Notes: generated from the letters alone by a model not told the origin. Counted from the stretch's first letter, positions 9,860 to 18,880 are shown. The stretch: DNA of 64,000 nt from Lactobacillus amylovorus DSM 20531 (GCF_002706375.1 NZ_CP017706.1:2046001-2110000); one strand, 5' to 3'. Made by a program: numbers and translations.

Positions 9860-10213
9860 ATGCTAATACAATATAAAAAAGATTATGAAAAGACGGCTAT
9901 GGGGTTGCTCTCATATTTGCCAGATTTCAAAAATATCGAAAACCTAAAAGAAGAAATCAGTTTGAATCAAGAAGACAATGATTTCGTGCTATTTTTGTAC
10001 CGTAACAAGCAAAATAATGTTGTCGGTGTGTTGGGTACACAAATGACAGATAAGTTCATTATTATTCGCTACTTGTCTCTTGCTCCAGGTTTTCGTGAAA
10101 TTAGTTATGAAAAGGATATTTTTGCCGAGTTAAAGAATGAATATCCAAATAAGCGAATTACGGCAGTACCCGAATATACCGACTTATTGAAGGCAGTTGA
10201 AGCAGATGGATAA
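9860..10213 (+). CDS. ribT: RibT, GNAT-fold protein
   Basis: A 117-residue protein resembling RibT, a GNAT-like protein encoded in the Bacillus riboflavin operon and, in lactobacilli, between xerD and scpA. The core FVLFLYRNKQNNVVGVLGTQ and IIRYLSLAPGFR fits beta strands 2 to 4 of an acetyltransferase, but I cannot name a substrate. The ATG at 9860 lies 7 bases after AGGTG; a GTG at 9851 is in frame but overlaps that site. No riboflavin biosynthesis genes are nearby, yet the FMN-controlled transporter ribU lies 2 kb downstream. The stop overlaps the scpA start by 8 bases. Confidence 0.75.
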   Translation: MLIQYKKDYEKTAMGLLSYLPDFKNIENLKEEISLNQEDNDFVLFLYRNKQNNVVGVLGTQMTDKFIIIRYLSLAPGFREISYEKDIFAELKNEYPNKRITAVPEYTDLLKAVEADG

Positions 10214-10946
10214 AAAAGATTTAACAGTAGAATTACCTAATTTTGAAGGTCCATTGGATTTATTGCTGCACTTGATTCAGTCACAAAAAATCGATATTTA
10301 TGATATCCCTATTGCCCAAATTACGAGTCAATATCTTGCATACTTGGGGCAAATGCAAAAACTAAATTTGCAAATTGCTGGTGAATACTTTGTGATGTCT
10401 TCGACTTTATTGCGGATAAAGTCACAATACTTATTGCCACAAAATGACTTTGTAGATGAAGTTGAACCAGAAGAAGATCCACGTGATGAGTTGGTTCAGC
10501 AATTGATTCAATATTCAGTGTTTAAAAAGATTTCAGCCTATTTTAAAGAGCGTAACGAAGAAGTGCCGATTACGGTTTCTAAAGAGGCTAGTGTCTCCAA
10601 ATCGGTTAAAGTGCAGCCGTTGCCTAAAGGTCAAATTACGTCGGATGAATTAGCTACGACTTTTAGTATGGTTTTACGACGCTTAAAAATACGTAAGCCA
10701 AATACCGCTTCAATCGAAGTGGCAGAAACGCCAATTAACGATATGATTGATTATTTGCATGAGCGATTAGAGCAAAAAAAGAGAGTCAGCTTTTTTAGTT
10801 GTGCTGATCGCATGCGGTCTATTTCTGATGTGATTGGATTGTTTTTGGCGATGCTCGAATTAAGCAAAAAGCATGAAATTTATATTATGCAAGCAAGAGA
10901 ATTCGGTGATTTGGATTTAGAAAGAGCGGATGTAAATGGCAAGTAA
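10206..10946 (+). CDS. scpA: Segregation and condensation protein A
   Basis: A 246-residue kleisin that bridges the heads of Smc dimers to form the bacterial condensin with ScpB, compacting and separating chromosomes. The family opening [29 protein letters not shown] is present close to the N-terminus, then [22 protein letters not shown]. The C-terminal winged helix includes VSFFSC and [15 protein letters not shown]. The ATG at 10206 overlaps the ribT stop; a TTG nine bases upstream is in frame but weaker. The gene end overlaps scpB by 11 bases, so translation of the two is probably coupled. Confidence 0.95.
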   Translation: MDKKDLTVELPNFEGPLDLLLHLIQSQKIDIYDIPIAQITSQYLAYLGQMQKLNLQIAGEYFVMSSTLLRIKSQYLLPQNDFVDEVEPEEDPRDELVQQLIQYSVFKKISAYFKERNEEVPITVSKEASVSKSVKVQPLPKGQITSDELATTFSMVLRRLKIRKPNTASIEVAETPINDMIDYLHERLEQKKRVSFFSCADRMRSISDVIGLFLAMLELSKKHEIYIMQAREFGDLDLERADVNGK

Positions 10947-11526
10947 GGAAGCAAATTTAGAAGCACTTCTATATGCAGCTGGAGATAGCGGAATTGAAGA
11001 GCAAAATTTGACTGCGCTTCTTGAAGTAGATGGCAAAGAGTTAGGGCAAATTGCAGAAAAGGTTAAGCAAAGATTAGCTGCGGACAAAGATTCTGGAATT
11101 CAGTTAATTCATGTAGCTCACACCTATAAGCTGACTACTAGTCCTCAAACAGCTGAAATAATTGAAAAATATTTCCAAAAAGATTTAACGAAAAACTTAA
11201 GCCAATCAGCTTTAGAAATTTTGGCAATTGTCGCATATCGTCAACCAATAACTAGAGTAGAAATTGATGATATTCGTGGTGTTAATTCTTCGGGTGCGCT
11301 ACAGACCTTGGTTTGGCGCGGTTTAATCGAAACCAATGGTAAGAAAGAAGCACCAGGCCATCCAAAGCTTTATGTGACTACTGATTACTTTTTACAATAC
11401 TTCAATTATCAAAGTTTAGCTGATCTTCCACTAATTGAAGACTTTGAAGATAGTGCGAATAACGAAGAAATAGATTTGTTTGATCCTAAGAAGACAGATC
11501 AAGATACTCAGAAAGAAGGACAATAA
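10936..11526 (+). CDS. scpB: Segregation and condensation protein B
   Basis: A 196-residue protein with two winged-helix domains that binds ScpA as a dimer in the Smc condensin complex. Signatures are [18 protein letters not shown] near the start and [27 protein letters not shown] in the middle, followed by [25 protein letters not shown]. The acidic C-terminal tail ([19 protein letters not shown]) is typical. It overlaps scpA upstream and shares one base with the rluB start (TAATG), giving a translationally coupled scpA-scpB-rluB unit. Confidence 0.95.
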   Translation: MASKEANLEALLYAAGDSGIEEQNLTALLEVDGKELGQIAEKVKQRLAADKDSGIQLIHVAHTYKLTTSPQTAEIIEKYFQKDLTKNLSQSALEILAIVAYRQPITRVEIDDIRGVNSSGALQTLVWRGLIETNGKKEAPGHPKLYVTTDYFLQYFNYQSLADLPLIEDFEDSANNEEIDLFDPKKTDQDTQKEGQ

Positions 11527-12242
11527 TGGCAGAAAGACTGCAAAAAGTTATTGCGGAAGCAGGCATTGCGTCAAGACGAAAAGCAGAAAAAATGATTACT
11601 GCTGGACGCGTTAAAGTCGACGGTAAAGTTATTACTAAATTAGGTACTAAGGTCGACACTTTTAGCAATATCACAGTGGATGATGAACCAATCGAAAGAG
11701 AAAGTCTACACACTTATCTTTTCTATAAGCCACGTGGTGTTGTTTCAACTGCTAGCGATGACAAAGATCGAAAGACAGTAGTGGATTATTTTGAAGACGT
11801 ACCATACCGTTTATATCCTGTAGGTCGTCTGGATTACGATACCTCTGGTCTTTTATTAATGACTAATGATGGTAAATTGGCCAACTTGTTAATGCATCCA
11901 AGAAACGAAGTTTCAAAGGTTTATGTAGCCAAGATCAAAGGGATTTTGACTCCAGAAGAGATTAAAACTCTGACCCATGGTGTTAAGCTGGATCATTTTA
12001 AGGCTGCTCCTGCCAAGGTTAAAGTGCTTAAAACAGATAAGCGTAAGGATACTCAAATTGTCCAATTGACTATTCATGAAGGTCATTACCACCAGGTAAA
12101 AAGAATGTTTAAGGCAGTTGGCCATTTGGTTGAAAAATTGTCACGAGAAAAATATGCTTTCTTAACTTTGGATTCGCTTACTTCCGGTCAATATCGGGAA
12201 TTATCGAAAAATGAAGTTGACAAGTTAATGCGTTTGGATTAA
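11526..12242 (+). CDS. rluB: 23S rRNA pseudouridine synthase RluB
   Basis: A 238-residue pseudouridine synthase of the RsuA/RluB family, which modifies helix 89 uridines of 23S rRNA. An N-terminal S4 RNA-binding domain (RLQKVIAEAGIASRRKAEKMITAGRVKV) precedes the catalytic domain with the active-site aspartate in PVGRLDYDTSGLLLMTNDG, and KVYVAKIKG and HEGHYHQVKRMFKAVGH follow. Length and the block order match Bacillus RluB, which is likewise adjacent to scpAB. Transcription probably ends near the FMN riboswitch; I see no separate terminator directly after the stop. Confidence 0.93.
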   Translation: MAERLQKVIAEAGIASRRKAEKMITAGRVKVDGKVITKLGTKVDTFSNITVDDEPIERESLHTYLFYKPRGVVSTASDDKDRKTVVDYFEDVPYRLYPVGRLDYDTSGLLLMTNDGKLANLLMHPRNEVSKVYVAKIKGILTPEEIKTLTHGVKLDHFKAAPAKVKVLKTDKRKDTQIVQLTIHEGHYHQVKRMFKAVGHLVEKLSREKYAFLTLDSLTSGQYRELSKNEVDKLMRLD

Positions 12243-12272
12243 CTTATAATTGTAAATTGAATATCAGGTTAT

Positions 12273-12382
12273 TGTCTTCAGGGCAGGGTGAAAGTCCCGA
12301 CCGGCGGTGAGAGTCCGCGACCCACTTTTGTGGCTGAATCTTTTATGATACCGATAGTTAGAGTCTAGATGGAAGAAGACAG
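12273..12382 (+). ncRNA. FMN riboswitch (RFN element)
   Basis: The aptamer is recognised by its conserved segments in order: TCTTCAGGGCAGGGTGAAA, GTCCCGACCGGCGGT, GAGAGTCCGCGACCC, a variable hairpin, then CCGATAGTTAGAGTC and GATGGAAGAAGA closing the P1 stem with the first segment. It precedes ribU with a terminator in between, so FMN binding should stop transcription of the transporter gene when flavin is plentiful. Confidence 0.97.
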
Positions 12383-12408
12383 ATCAATAAAAATCTTACT
12401 TTACTTTT

Positions 12409-12441
12409 AAGGGTCTGTTGCTGAAGCAATAGACCTTTTTT
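12409..12441 (+). terminator. Riboswitch-controlled terminator upstream of ribU
   Basis: AAGGGTCTGTTGCT and AGCAATAGACCTTTTTT form a hairpin with T tail between the aptamer and ribU. It is the expected expression platform of the FMN riboswitch. Confidence 0.85.
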
Positions 12442-12461
12442 CTTGGAAAGGAACGTAAGTT

Positions 12462-13151
12462 ATGGATAAAGCTAGAACTAAATCTGGTAACTTAACCAAT
12501 GTTGTCGCATATGCCTTAATTGGCTGTATTGCATTTGTAGTTATGAAATTCGAATTTCCAATTATGCCTGGTGTGGGCTTTTTGAAATTTGATTTTTCAG
12601 ACGTCATTATTACCATCGGGATGTTTATTTTCGGAGCCGTTCCAGGAATTATCATCGCTGTGATCAGAATGATTTTGAGTTTAATTTTTAGCGGTTTTGC
12701 ACTTCCAATTGTCATTGGTGAAATAACAGCGTTTTTGGCATCTATGTCGTTTTCATTGCCATTTTATTTCTTTAGTAGGAAAGTAACCCCTGAGAGTAGA
12801 AAGACGCTGAGAGGACGTTTAATGCCGGTTGTAGGATTAATCATTGGTGTTTTAGCAATGACATGCATCTTAGCTGTAGCTAATGCCTTTGTTTTAACTC
12901 CTGTTTATGCAATTACTGCAGTGCCTAATTTGCCAGCAATTAAAGGTTATGGTGCGCTTTACCACTTTACGGAAAAAGTATATTTGGGGCAATTGCTCCA
13001 TTTGCCATCAATGAAGGCGTACATCTTTAGCATTATTGTTCCGTTCAACTTGTTAAAAGGTGTCATCAACAGTGTGGCAGTTTACTTGTTATTTGAAGCA
13101 ACGATTACAACGATTAAACCATTTGTCCGTAAAAGATTTAATTTAAACTAA
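12462..13151 (+). CDS. ribU: Riboflavin ECF transporter S component RibU
   Basis: A 229-residue integral membrane protein with about six hydrophobic helices that binds riboflavin and works with the shared EcfA-EcfA'-EcfT module, which is not in this window. LKFDFSDVIITIGMFIFGAVPGIIIAVIR and PFNLLKGVINSVAVYLLF match the RibU substrate-binding segments. The FMN riboswitch directly upstream supports the assignment independently of homology. AAAGGAA lies 8 bases before the ATG. With no ribDEAH genes seen here, the organism may rely on uptake, though those genes could be elsewhere. Confidence 0.95.
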   Translation: MDKARTKSGNLTNVVAYALIGCIAFVVMKFEFPIMPGVGFLKFDFSDVIITIGMFIFGAVPGIIIAVIRMILSLIFSGFALPIVIGEITAFLASMSFSLPFYFFSRKVTPESRKTLRGRLMPVVGLIIGVLAMTCILAVANAFVLTPVYAITAVPNLPAIKGYGALYHFTEKVYLGQLLHLPSMKAYIFSIIVPFNLLKGVINSVAVYLLFEATITTIKPFVRKRFNLN

Positions 13152-13160
13152 AAAAATATT

Positions 13161-13190
13161 CCATCAGCTGCAAAAGTTGATGGATTTTTT
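13161..13190 (+). terminator. Rho-independent terminator of ribU
   Basis: CCATCA (13161-13166) pairs with TGATGG (13178-13183), extended by GC/GT around CAAAA, and is followed by seven T. Confidence 0.8.
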
Positions 13191-13194
13191 TATA

Positions 13195-13222
13195 TTCAAA
13201 GCTTCGTAAAATATGCTAGAAT
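13195..13222 (+). promoter_or_regulatory. Candidate promoter of the LysM protein gene
   Basis: TTCAAA at 13195-13200 and TAGAAT at 13217-13222 are 16 bases apart; the -10 is preceded by TGC, an extended -10 feature. It lies 31 bases before the gene. Confidence 0.4.
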
Positions 13223-13253
13223 TAATCCGTTAAGTGAATGGAGGAATTTATAG

Positions 13254-13718
13254 ATGGATAAAAAATCAACGGGTCCATACAAGCACTATGAGCGTCCTAC
13301 TGAGAAGCGAAGCGCAAAAGATCATCGACCTAACGGCTCTGGTCGCTGGATTGCAACAATTGCAATTCTAGCAGTGATCTTAATTGCACTTGTTCCAACA
13401 GTATATCGCTTAGCCTCAAATCATTCTTCTGAAAAAGCTACTGAAGTTCAAACAGTCAAGAAAACTTCTTTAAGTTCAAAGAGCAAGAGCTCTCAAGCTA
13501 AGAAAAAATCATCAGCTTCCTCAGCTTCTTCAAAGAGCAATGATTCTGCCAAAACTAGTTCTAGTTCATCGGAAAAGACTATTTATACAATTAAAACCGG
13601 TGATACTTTGACTAGTATTGCGCAAAAACATGGACTCACTGTTGATCAATTAGCCAAGTTAAATAATCTTAAAGACACTTCAAATGTCAATATTGGCCAG
13701 ACACTTAAGTTAAAATAA
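13254..13718 (+). CDS. LysM-domain membrane-anchored protein
   Basis: A 154-residue protein with a positively charged cytoplasmic N-terminus, one membrane helix (about residues 33-52, ATIAILAVILIALVPTVY), a long Ser/Lys-rich linker (about residues 68-105) and one C-terminal LysM peptidoglycan-binding domain (IYTIKTGDTLTSIAQKHGL, ending at LKLK). The layout fits a single-pass wall-binding protein without a catalytic domain, as found beside cmk in other lactobacilli and enterococci. The role is unknown; attachment of the membrane to the wall is a guess from architecture. GGAGG lies 8 bases before the ATG. Confidence 0.85.
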   Translation: MDKKSTGPYKHYERPTEKRSAKDHRPNGSGRWIATIAILAVILIALVPTVYRLASNHSSEKATEVQTVKKTSLSSKSKSSQAKKKSSASSASSKSNDSAKTSSSSSEKTIYTIKTGDTLTSIAQKHGLTVDQLAKLNNLKDTSNVNIGQTLKLK

Positions 13719-13733
13719 TCTTTCAGAAAGGAT

Positions 13734-13764
13734 AAAAGAGGTCGACGGTAAGATCTCTTTTTTG
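13734..13764 (+). terminator. Terminator between the LysM gene and cmk
   Basis: AAAAGAGGTC (13734-13743) pairs with GATCTCTTTT (13752-13761), one G-T wobble, around an 8-base loop and ends in T. It closes the LysM transcript only six bases before the cmk ATG. Confidence 0.75.
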
Positions 13765-13769
13765 TTGAA

Positions 13770-14444
13770 ATGCAAGTAGCAGTTGATGGTCCTGCATCAG
13801 CAGGAAAGAGCACGGTTGCTAAAATCATCGCTAAAAAGTTGTCATTTGTATATATTGACACAGGTGCAATGTACCGTGCATGTACAGTTATTGCTCGTAA
13901 TCATAATTTGGATTACGGGGATGAAGCGGGAATCTTAAAAGCCATTGATGAAGATGGAATCGAATTAAGATCCGAAGATGGTGAACAAAAAGTTTACGTA
14001 GCTGGAAAAGACGTTTCTAAAGAAATTAGAACTCCAGAAATTTCAGCTAACGTATCACAAGTTTCCGCTTTACCTAAGATTCGTGAAAAGATGGTTAGTT
14101 TGCAACGTCAAATGGCAGGCAAGACCAATGTTATTATGGATGGTCGTGATATCGGAACTACAGTATTGCCTAATGCTGAATTAAAGATCTTTTTGGTAGC
14201 TTCTGCTAGATCACGTGCTGAACGCCGTCTTTTAGATCTTAAGGAACGTGGGATCGAATCAAAGCAAACTGTTGATGAAATTGAAAAAGACATCGCAGCA
14301 AGAGATTACAAGGATTCACACCGTAAAATTTCGCCACTTAAAAAGGCAGATGATGCAATTGAAATTGACACTACAAATATGTCGATCGACCAGGTTGTAG
14401 AGGCAATTTTAGCTCAAATCAAAAAAACTCAAAAAATTTTTTAA
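13770..14444 (+). CDS. cmk: Cytidylate kinase
   Basis: A 224-residue kinase that phosphorylates CMP and dCMP. The P-loop is VDGPASAGKSTVAK at residues 5-18, followed by YIDTGAMYRA and MDGRDIGTTVLPNA, and the lid region RSRAERRLLDLKERG. The ATG at 13770 is the only usual start codon after the in-frame stop at 13749, yet no Shine-Dalgarno sequence is visible and the region before it is a terminator hairpin. The N-terminus is a few residues shorter than in other firmicutes, but the P-loop is complete. rpsA follows 70 bases later, the usual cmk-rpsA-der order. Confidence 0.92.
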   Translation: MQVAVDGPASAGKSTVAKIIAKKLSFVYIDTGAMYRACTVIARNHNLDYGDEAGILKAIDEDGIELRSEDGEQKVYVAGKDVSKEIRTPEISANVSQVSALPKIREKMVSLQRQMAGKTNVIMDGRDIGTTVLPNAELKIFLVASARSRAERRLLDLKERGIESKQTVDEIEKDIAARDYKDSHRKISPLKKADDAIEIDTTNMSIDQVVEAILAQIKKTQKIF

Positions 14445-14514
14445 AAAACAGCACAAAATAGTAGAAAAATATCTGACTTTCATTTAAAATGGAACGTGAT
14501 ATTGGGAGGTACAT

Positions 14515-15726
14515 ATGTCAGAAAACAGTAATCAATTTTTAGACGCATTAAAGCAAATGCAAGGAGTTGAGGTCGGAGATATTGTCGATGTCGAAGTATT
14601 AGACGTTGAAGACGGCCAAATCGATGTTGGCGTTGAAAACGCTGGTGTTGAAGGTGTTATCACTCGTCGTGAATACACTTCAGATCGTAACGCAGACTTA
14701 CGCGATTTAGTTAAGCCTGGAGACAAGTTCAAGGCCTTAGTTTTAAGAAGAGCCGGTGGCGACAAGGAAAATGGTGAATTCTTCTTCTCAGTTACCCGCT
14801 TAAAGGAAAGAGAAGCATACGACAAGTTACAAAAGGACTTCGAAGAAGGCAAAGCTATCGAAGGTACTGTAACTTCATCAGTACGTGGTGGTTTACTTGT
14901 TGATGTTGGTACTCGTGGTTTCTTACCAGCTTCATTAATTTCAAACCGTTACGTTTCAGATCTTAAGCCATACATTGGTAAGGCTATGAAGCTTAAGATT
15001 ACTGAAATCGATCCAAACAAGAACCGTTTGATCCTTTCACACAAGGACTTAGTTGAAGAAGAACGTGAAGAGGCATTCGACAAGGTTGCATCACAATTAG
15101 TTGTTGGCGACGTTGTCGAAGGTAAGGTATCACGTTTGACTAACTTCGGTGCATTCATCGATGTTGGTGGTGTTGACGGTTTAGTTCACATTTCAGAAAT
15201 TTCTTACAAGCACGTTGACAAGCCAAGCGATGTTTTAAAGGCTGGTCAAGATGTTAAGGTTAAGGTCATTGGTATTGACAATGACAGACATCGTATTTCC
15301 CTGTCTATTAAGCAAACTGAACCTTCTCCTTTTGAACAAGCTACTGCTAACTTAAATGAAGGCGATGTTTTTGAAGGTGAAGTTAAATCATTGACTAACT
15401 TTGGTGCTTTTGTTGAAGTTGCTGACGGTATCCAAGGTTTGGTACACGTTTCAGAAATCTCAAACAAGCACGTTGACAAGCCAAGCGATGTTTTAAAGGT
15501 TGGCCAAACTGTTAAGGTTAAGGTTTTGAACATTGACCCAAGTGACAGAAGAATTTCACTTTCAATCAAGGCTGCTGACTCAAACGCTTCTTCATCAGAC
15601 AACAACAGTTCTCGTCCACGTCGTTCACGTAACGAAAACTCAGTAAACAAGAAGTACATGAGTGACAATGACAACGGCTTTGCATTAGGTGACATCATTG
15701 GTGACCAATTAAAGGACCGTAAATAG
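14515..15726 (+). CDS. rpsA: 30S ribosomal protein S1 homolog (four S1 domains)
   Basis: A 403-residue RNA-binding protein with four S1 modules: about residues 15-85, 105-172, 190-259 and 277-345. Modules 3 and 4 share near-identical segments (SRLTNFGAFIDVGGVDGLVHIS and SLTNFGAFVEVADGIQGLVHVS, each followed by HVDKPSDVLK), a sign of internal duplication. Firmicute S1 homologs are shorter than the six-module E. coli protein and may assist translation of weak ribosome sites. The C-terminal tail is Ser/Asn/Arg-rich. GGGAGG lies 7 bases before the ATG. Preferred codons dominate, suggesting strong expression. Confidence 0.93.
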   Translation: MSENSNQFLDALKQMQGVEVGDIVDVEVLDVEDGQIDVGVENAGVEGVITRREYTSDRNADLRDLVKPGDKFKALVLRRAGGDKENGEFFFSVTRLKEREAYDKLQKDFEEGKAIEGTVTSSVRGGLLVDVGTRGFLPASLISNRYVSDLKPYIGKAMKLKITEIDPNKNRLILSHKDLVEEEREEAFDKVASQLVVGDVVEGKVSRLTNFGAFIDVGGVDGLVHISEISYKHVDKPSDVLKAGQDVKVKVIGIDNDRHRISLSIKQTEPSPFEQATANLNEGDVFEGEVKSLTNFGAFVEVADGIQGLVHVSEISNKHVDKPSDVLKVGQTVKVKVLNIDPSDRRISLSIKAADSNASSSDNNSSRPRRSRNENSVNKKYMSDNDNGFALGDIIGDQLKDRK

Positions 15727-15737
15727 TCATTTCTATT

Positions 15738-15767
15738 AAAAAAGCCGACAGACGTCGGCTTTTTTAT
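15738..15767 (+). terminator. Rho-independent terminator of rpsA
   Basis: AAAAAAGCCGAC pairs with GTCGGCTTTTTT around a 3-base loop (AGA/C), with T tail. Confidence 0.9.
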
Positions 15768-15793
15768 TTTCTAATTTGTAAAGGAGGGTGAAA

Positions 15794-17101
15794 ATGGCTT
15801 TACCAGTTGTAGCGATTGTGGGCCGACCAAACGTCGGTAAATCAACGCTCTTTAACAGAATTATTAATCAGCGCTTAGCAATTGTTGAAGATAAGCCTGG
15901 TGTAACTCGCGATAGAAACTACGCTCAAGCCGAATGGATGGGCCATAAATTCGATCTAATCGATACTGGGGGTATTACCTGGGAAGGCGGTAAAATCGAA
16001 GAGGAGATCCGTGCACAAGCTGAAATTGCTATTGAAGAAGCAGACGTTATCGTTATGCTAACTAGTGTAGTAAATCATATGACGGATCTTGATGAACGTG
16101 TTGCTCACTTGCTTTACCGTACCAAAAAGCCAGTTATCTTGGCTGTAAACAAGGCTGATAACCCTGAACAAAGAAATGATATCTATGATTTCTATAGTTT
16201 AGGTTTAGGCGATCCAATTCCTGTATCAAGTAGTCATGGTACCGGTATTGGTGACTTGCTTGATGCCATTGTTGATAAATTCCCTGAAGATAAGGATACC
16301 CAAGCTGAGGATGTTATTTCATTCAGCGTAATTGGTCGACCAAACGTTGGTAAATCTTCTATTGTTAACAAGTTGCTCGGTGAAGATCGAGTTATTGTTG
16401 CTAACGAAGAAGGTACGACTAGAGACGCGGTTGATACGCCTTTTACTAAAGATGGGGTAAAATTCAAGGTAGTCGACACCGCCGGAATCAGAAGACGCGG
16501 CAAGGTCTACGAAAAGACCGAGAAGTATTCTGTCTTGCGTGCTATGAGCGCTATTGAACGCTCAGACGTGGTTTTGCTGGTTCTTGATGCAAGTACAGGC
16601 ATTAGAGAACAAGACAAGCACGTGGCCGGATATGCGCATGAAGCAGGCCGTGGAATTATCATTGTGGTTAACAAATGGGATCTGCCTAAGAAGAACAGTA
16701 CCAGTGCTAAAGAATTTGAACGTGAAATCAGAGAAGAATTCCAATACTTGGATTACGCTCCAATTTTGTTTGTTTCTGCTAAGACTGGTCGACGTCTCGA
16801 TCAAATTCCATCAATGGTCAAAGAAGTTTATGACAACCAAAACCAACGTATTCAATCAAGTGTCTTAAACGACTTATTGCTGGAAGCCAGCAAGCTTGTT
16901 CCTACGCCTATGGTTAAAGGAAAGAGACTTCGCGTTTACTACATGACCCAAGTAAGCACTAATCCGCCAACTTTTGTGGTCTTTGTAAATGATCCGGAAT
17001 TGATGCACTTTTCATATGAAAGATTCCTTATAAATCAATTGCGTCAAAACTTTGATTTTACAGGAACACCGATAAAAATCATTCCTAGAAAGAGAAAGTA
17101 A
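15794..17101 (+). CDS. der: Ribosome biogenesis GTPase Der
   Basis: A 435-residue GTPase with two tandem G domains needed for maturation of the 50S subunit. Domain 1 has [12 protein letters not shown] (near residue 9), DTGGI and NKAD; domain 2 has [12 protein letters not shown] (near residue 180), [10 protein letters not shown] and NKWD. The last 85 residues form the KH-like domain, with [12 protein letters not shown]. The ATG at 15794 lies 6 bases after AGGAGGG; the GTG at 15788 overlaps that site and is rejected. It follows the rpsA terminator, so it should have its own promoter, not clearly seen. Confidence 0.96.
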   Translation: MALPVVAIVGRPNVGKSTLFNRIINQRLAIVEDKPGVTRDRNYAQAEWMGHKFDLIDTGGITWEGGKIEEEIRAQAEIAIEEADVIVMLTSVVNHMTDLDERVAHLLYRTKKPVILAVNKADNPEQRNDIYDFYSLGLGDPIPVSSSHGTGIGDLLDAIVDKFPEDKDTQAEDVISFSVIGRPNVGKSSIVNKLLGEDRVIVANEEGTTRDAVDTPFTKDGVKFKVVDTAGIRRRGKVYEKTEKYSVLRAMSAIERSDVVLLVLDASTGIREQDKHVAGYAHEAGRGIIIVVNKWDLPKKNSTSAKEFEREIREEFQYLDYAPILFVSAKTGRRLDQIPSMVKEVYDNQNQRIQSSVLNDLLLEASKLVPTPMVKGKRLRVYYMTQVSTNPPTFVVFVNDPELMHFSYERFLINQLRQNFDFTGTPIKIIPRKRK

Positions 17102-17167
17102 TAAAAAAGTTGCCAAATTTGCTAAAAAACCTTGTTGTAATAAGGGTTTTGTGATATTTTGGTTTCT

Positions 17168-17208
17168 AGGAAACAATGATTAGTCGTGATCATTATTCCT
17201 TGTTTTTT
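17168..17208 (+). terminator. Terminator-like hairpin between der and hup
   Basis: AGGAA and AATGAT (17168-17180) pair with ATCATT and TTCCT (17189-17200), followed by TGTTTTTT. It may end der transcripts or sit in the hup leader. Confidence 0.55.
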
Positions 17209-17263
17209 AAAAACAAAGAACAAACTTTGGACTTCGGGTTCAAATTCAGGAGGTGAATTATTT

Positions 17264-17539
17264 ATGGCAAATAAAGCTGAATTAGTTTCTGAAGTTGCTT
17301 CAAAGACTAAATTGACTAAGAAGGAAGTTGCTGCTGCTGTTGATGCTATCTTTGGCTCAATCCAAGACAACCTTGCTAAGGGTGAAAAGGTACAATTGAT
17401 CGGTTTTGGTACTTTTGAAGTACGCCACCGTGCAGCACGTAAGGGTCGTAACCCACAAACTGGTGATGAAATCGAAATCCCAGCAAGTGAAGTACCTGCA
17501 TTCAAGCCAGGTAAGGCTCTTAAGGAAGCTGTTAAGTAG
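17264..17539 (+). CDS. hup: DNA-binding protein HU
   Basis: A 91-residue histone-like protein that bends and compacts DNA as a dimer. It begins [22 protein letters not shown] and carries the arm [21 protein letters not shown], the HU signature, then [14 protein letters not shown]. The start is fixed by family length and by AGGAGG 9 bases upstream; the frame is open upstream to 17186 but those codons do not resemble HU. Very biased codon use suggests high expression. Confidence 0.97.
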   Translation: MANKAELVSEVASKTKLTKKEVAAAVDAIFGSIQDNLAKGEKVQLIGFGTFEVRHRAARKGRNPQTGDEIEIPASEVPAFKPGKALKEAVK

Positions 17540-17559
17540 TCAATTACTTAAACATCTAA

Positions 17560-17595
17560 TAAAAGACGTTGGGTTTTGTTCCGGCGTCTTTTTTT
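17560..17595 (+). terminator. Rho-independent terminator of hup
   Basis: AAAAGACG (17561-17568) pairs with CGTCTTTT (17584-17591) with further T residues. Confidence 0.85.
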
Positions 17596-17627
17596 AGTAC
17601 AATAATAGTCTGATTGGAGGCAAAACA

Positions 17628-18875
17628 ATGAGTTATTCTGAACAATTGCTTGATTCGATTCAAAATCATGATTTTTCACAGAGCAAGCACCTTTTAAAAG
17701 AAGCACTAAATAATGATGATCCTGAAATTTTAGCATCACTAGCTGAAAACCTGACGGGTTTAGGGTTTACTGATTTAGCTAAAGAAGTATATCGTGCCTT
17801 AATTGTCAAATTTCCTAAAGAAGATTTGTTTAAAGTATATCTAGCAGAAATTTTACTTAATGATGGCGATGAAGACGATGGCTTGTCGCTGCTTTATAGC
17901 GTCTCTCAATACTCTTCTGCTTATCTGGATAGTCTGCTTGTTCAAGCTGATTATTACCAAACAAGCGGCTTAATTGAGACAGCAAAGGATAAATTATTGC
18001 AAGCACTGAAAATTGCACCTGAAGAAGATGCGGTTAAATTTGGTTTAGCAGAATTAGACTATTTAAGCGGTGACTACGAACAAGCTTTAGCCTTGTATAA
18101 AGATTTAGTTCAACGACAAGAAACATTTGGCGAAGTTAACTTAAATCAGCGTCTTTTTGCCACAAATGCTAAAATGGGCAACTATGAGCAAGCTGCTGAA
18201 ATTATTAGAAAACGTAGCGACAGTATTTTCGATATTGATAGCAAATACGAAGCTGGGCTGGTAATGTTATCGGTTGGCGATGACGACAAGGCAATTAAGT
18301 TCTTAGATGAAGTAATTGAACAGAGTCCAGATTATGTCAATGCATATCCATTATTAGCGCAAGCTTATGAACATAAGCACGACAACGAACAAGTTTTGCG
18401 GACCGCACAAGCCGGTTTAGCTTATAACGAACTAGATGAAACTTTGTATTCATTAGGAGCCAGAGCCGCTGCTAATTTGAATGAAATGGATACTGCCAGA
18501 GATTTGCTTGAAAAGGGTCTAAAAATTGCTCCAGACAACAGTGATTTGCGTATGCAGCTATCTAACTTGTATCTTCATATGCATCAAGATAGCGGCAACA
18601 TCGCTTTGTTCAAAGATTTGGATAATGAGAATATTGAACCTCAAGCTCACTGGAATATGGCCTTGTCTTATGAACGACTCGACAATAGTGAAAAAGCTCA
18701 AAGCGAATTCTTATTAGCTTACCCTGACTTTAAAGAAAATCCTGATTTCCTGCGTCAAATGATTATGTTCTTCAATGCTCAAAATAATAGCGATATTACT
18801 AAGCAACTGCTTGAACGCTACTTGAAGCTTGTCCCTGAGGACGATGAAATGCAGGACTTATATAATAATTTGTAA
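17628..18875 (+). CDS. Tetratricopeptide-repeat protein
   Basis: A 415-residue soluble protein made almost wholly of TPR helices (for example LAENLTGLGFTDLAKEVYRALIVKFP, AKDKLLQALKIAPEEDAVKFGLAELDYLSGDYEQALALYKDL, ATDNSDLR-type turns after each pair). No signal peptide or catalytic domain is visible. Similar proteins follow hup in other lactobacilli and resemble Bacillus YpiA; the partner is not known. GGAGG lies 8 bases before the ATG. The hup terminator lies just upstream and a bidirectional terminator just downstream, so it is a single-gene unit. Confidence 0.85.
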   Translation: MSYSEQLLDSIQNHDFSQSKHLLKEALNNDDPEILASLAENLTGLGFTDLAKEVYRALIVKFPKEDLFKVYLAEILLNDGDEDDGLSLLYSVSQYSSAYLDSLLVQADYYQTSGLIETAKDKLLQALKIAPEEDAVKFGLAELDYLSGDYEQALALYKDLVQRQETFGEVNLNQRLFATNAKMGNYEQAAEIIRKRSDSIFDIDSKYEAGLVMLSVGDDDKAIKFLDEVIEQSPDYVNAYPLLAQAYEHKHDNEQVLRTAQAGLAYNELDETLYSLGARAAANLNEMDTARDLLEKGLKIAPDNSDLRMQLSNLYLHMHQDSGNIALFKDLDNENIEPQAHWNMALSYERLDNSEKAQSEFLLAYPDFKENPDFLRQMIMFFNAQNNSDITKQLLERYLKLVPEDDEMQDLYNNL

Positions 18876-18880
18876 AAAAA

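Noticed and set aside
14532..14852. Minus-strand ORF opposite the start of rpsA
   Set aside because: Low-complexity Ser/Thr-rich product produced by biased codons of a highly expressed gene on the other strand.
15100..15560. Direct repeats in rpsA as a mobile or recombination signal
   Set aside because: The similarity reflects duplicated S1 domains in frame, not a separate element.
15246..15698. Long ORF on the minus strand opposite rpsA (150 codons)
   Set aside because: It mirrors the S1 repeat codons; no ribosome site and no family resemblance. The plus-strand S1 domains are unambiguous.
16554..16868. Plus-strand ORF of 104 codons inside der in another frame
   Set aside because: Fully inside a conserved GTPase domain and without a ribosome site.
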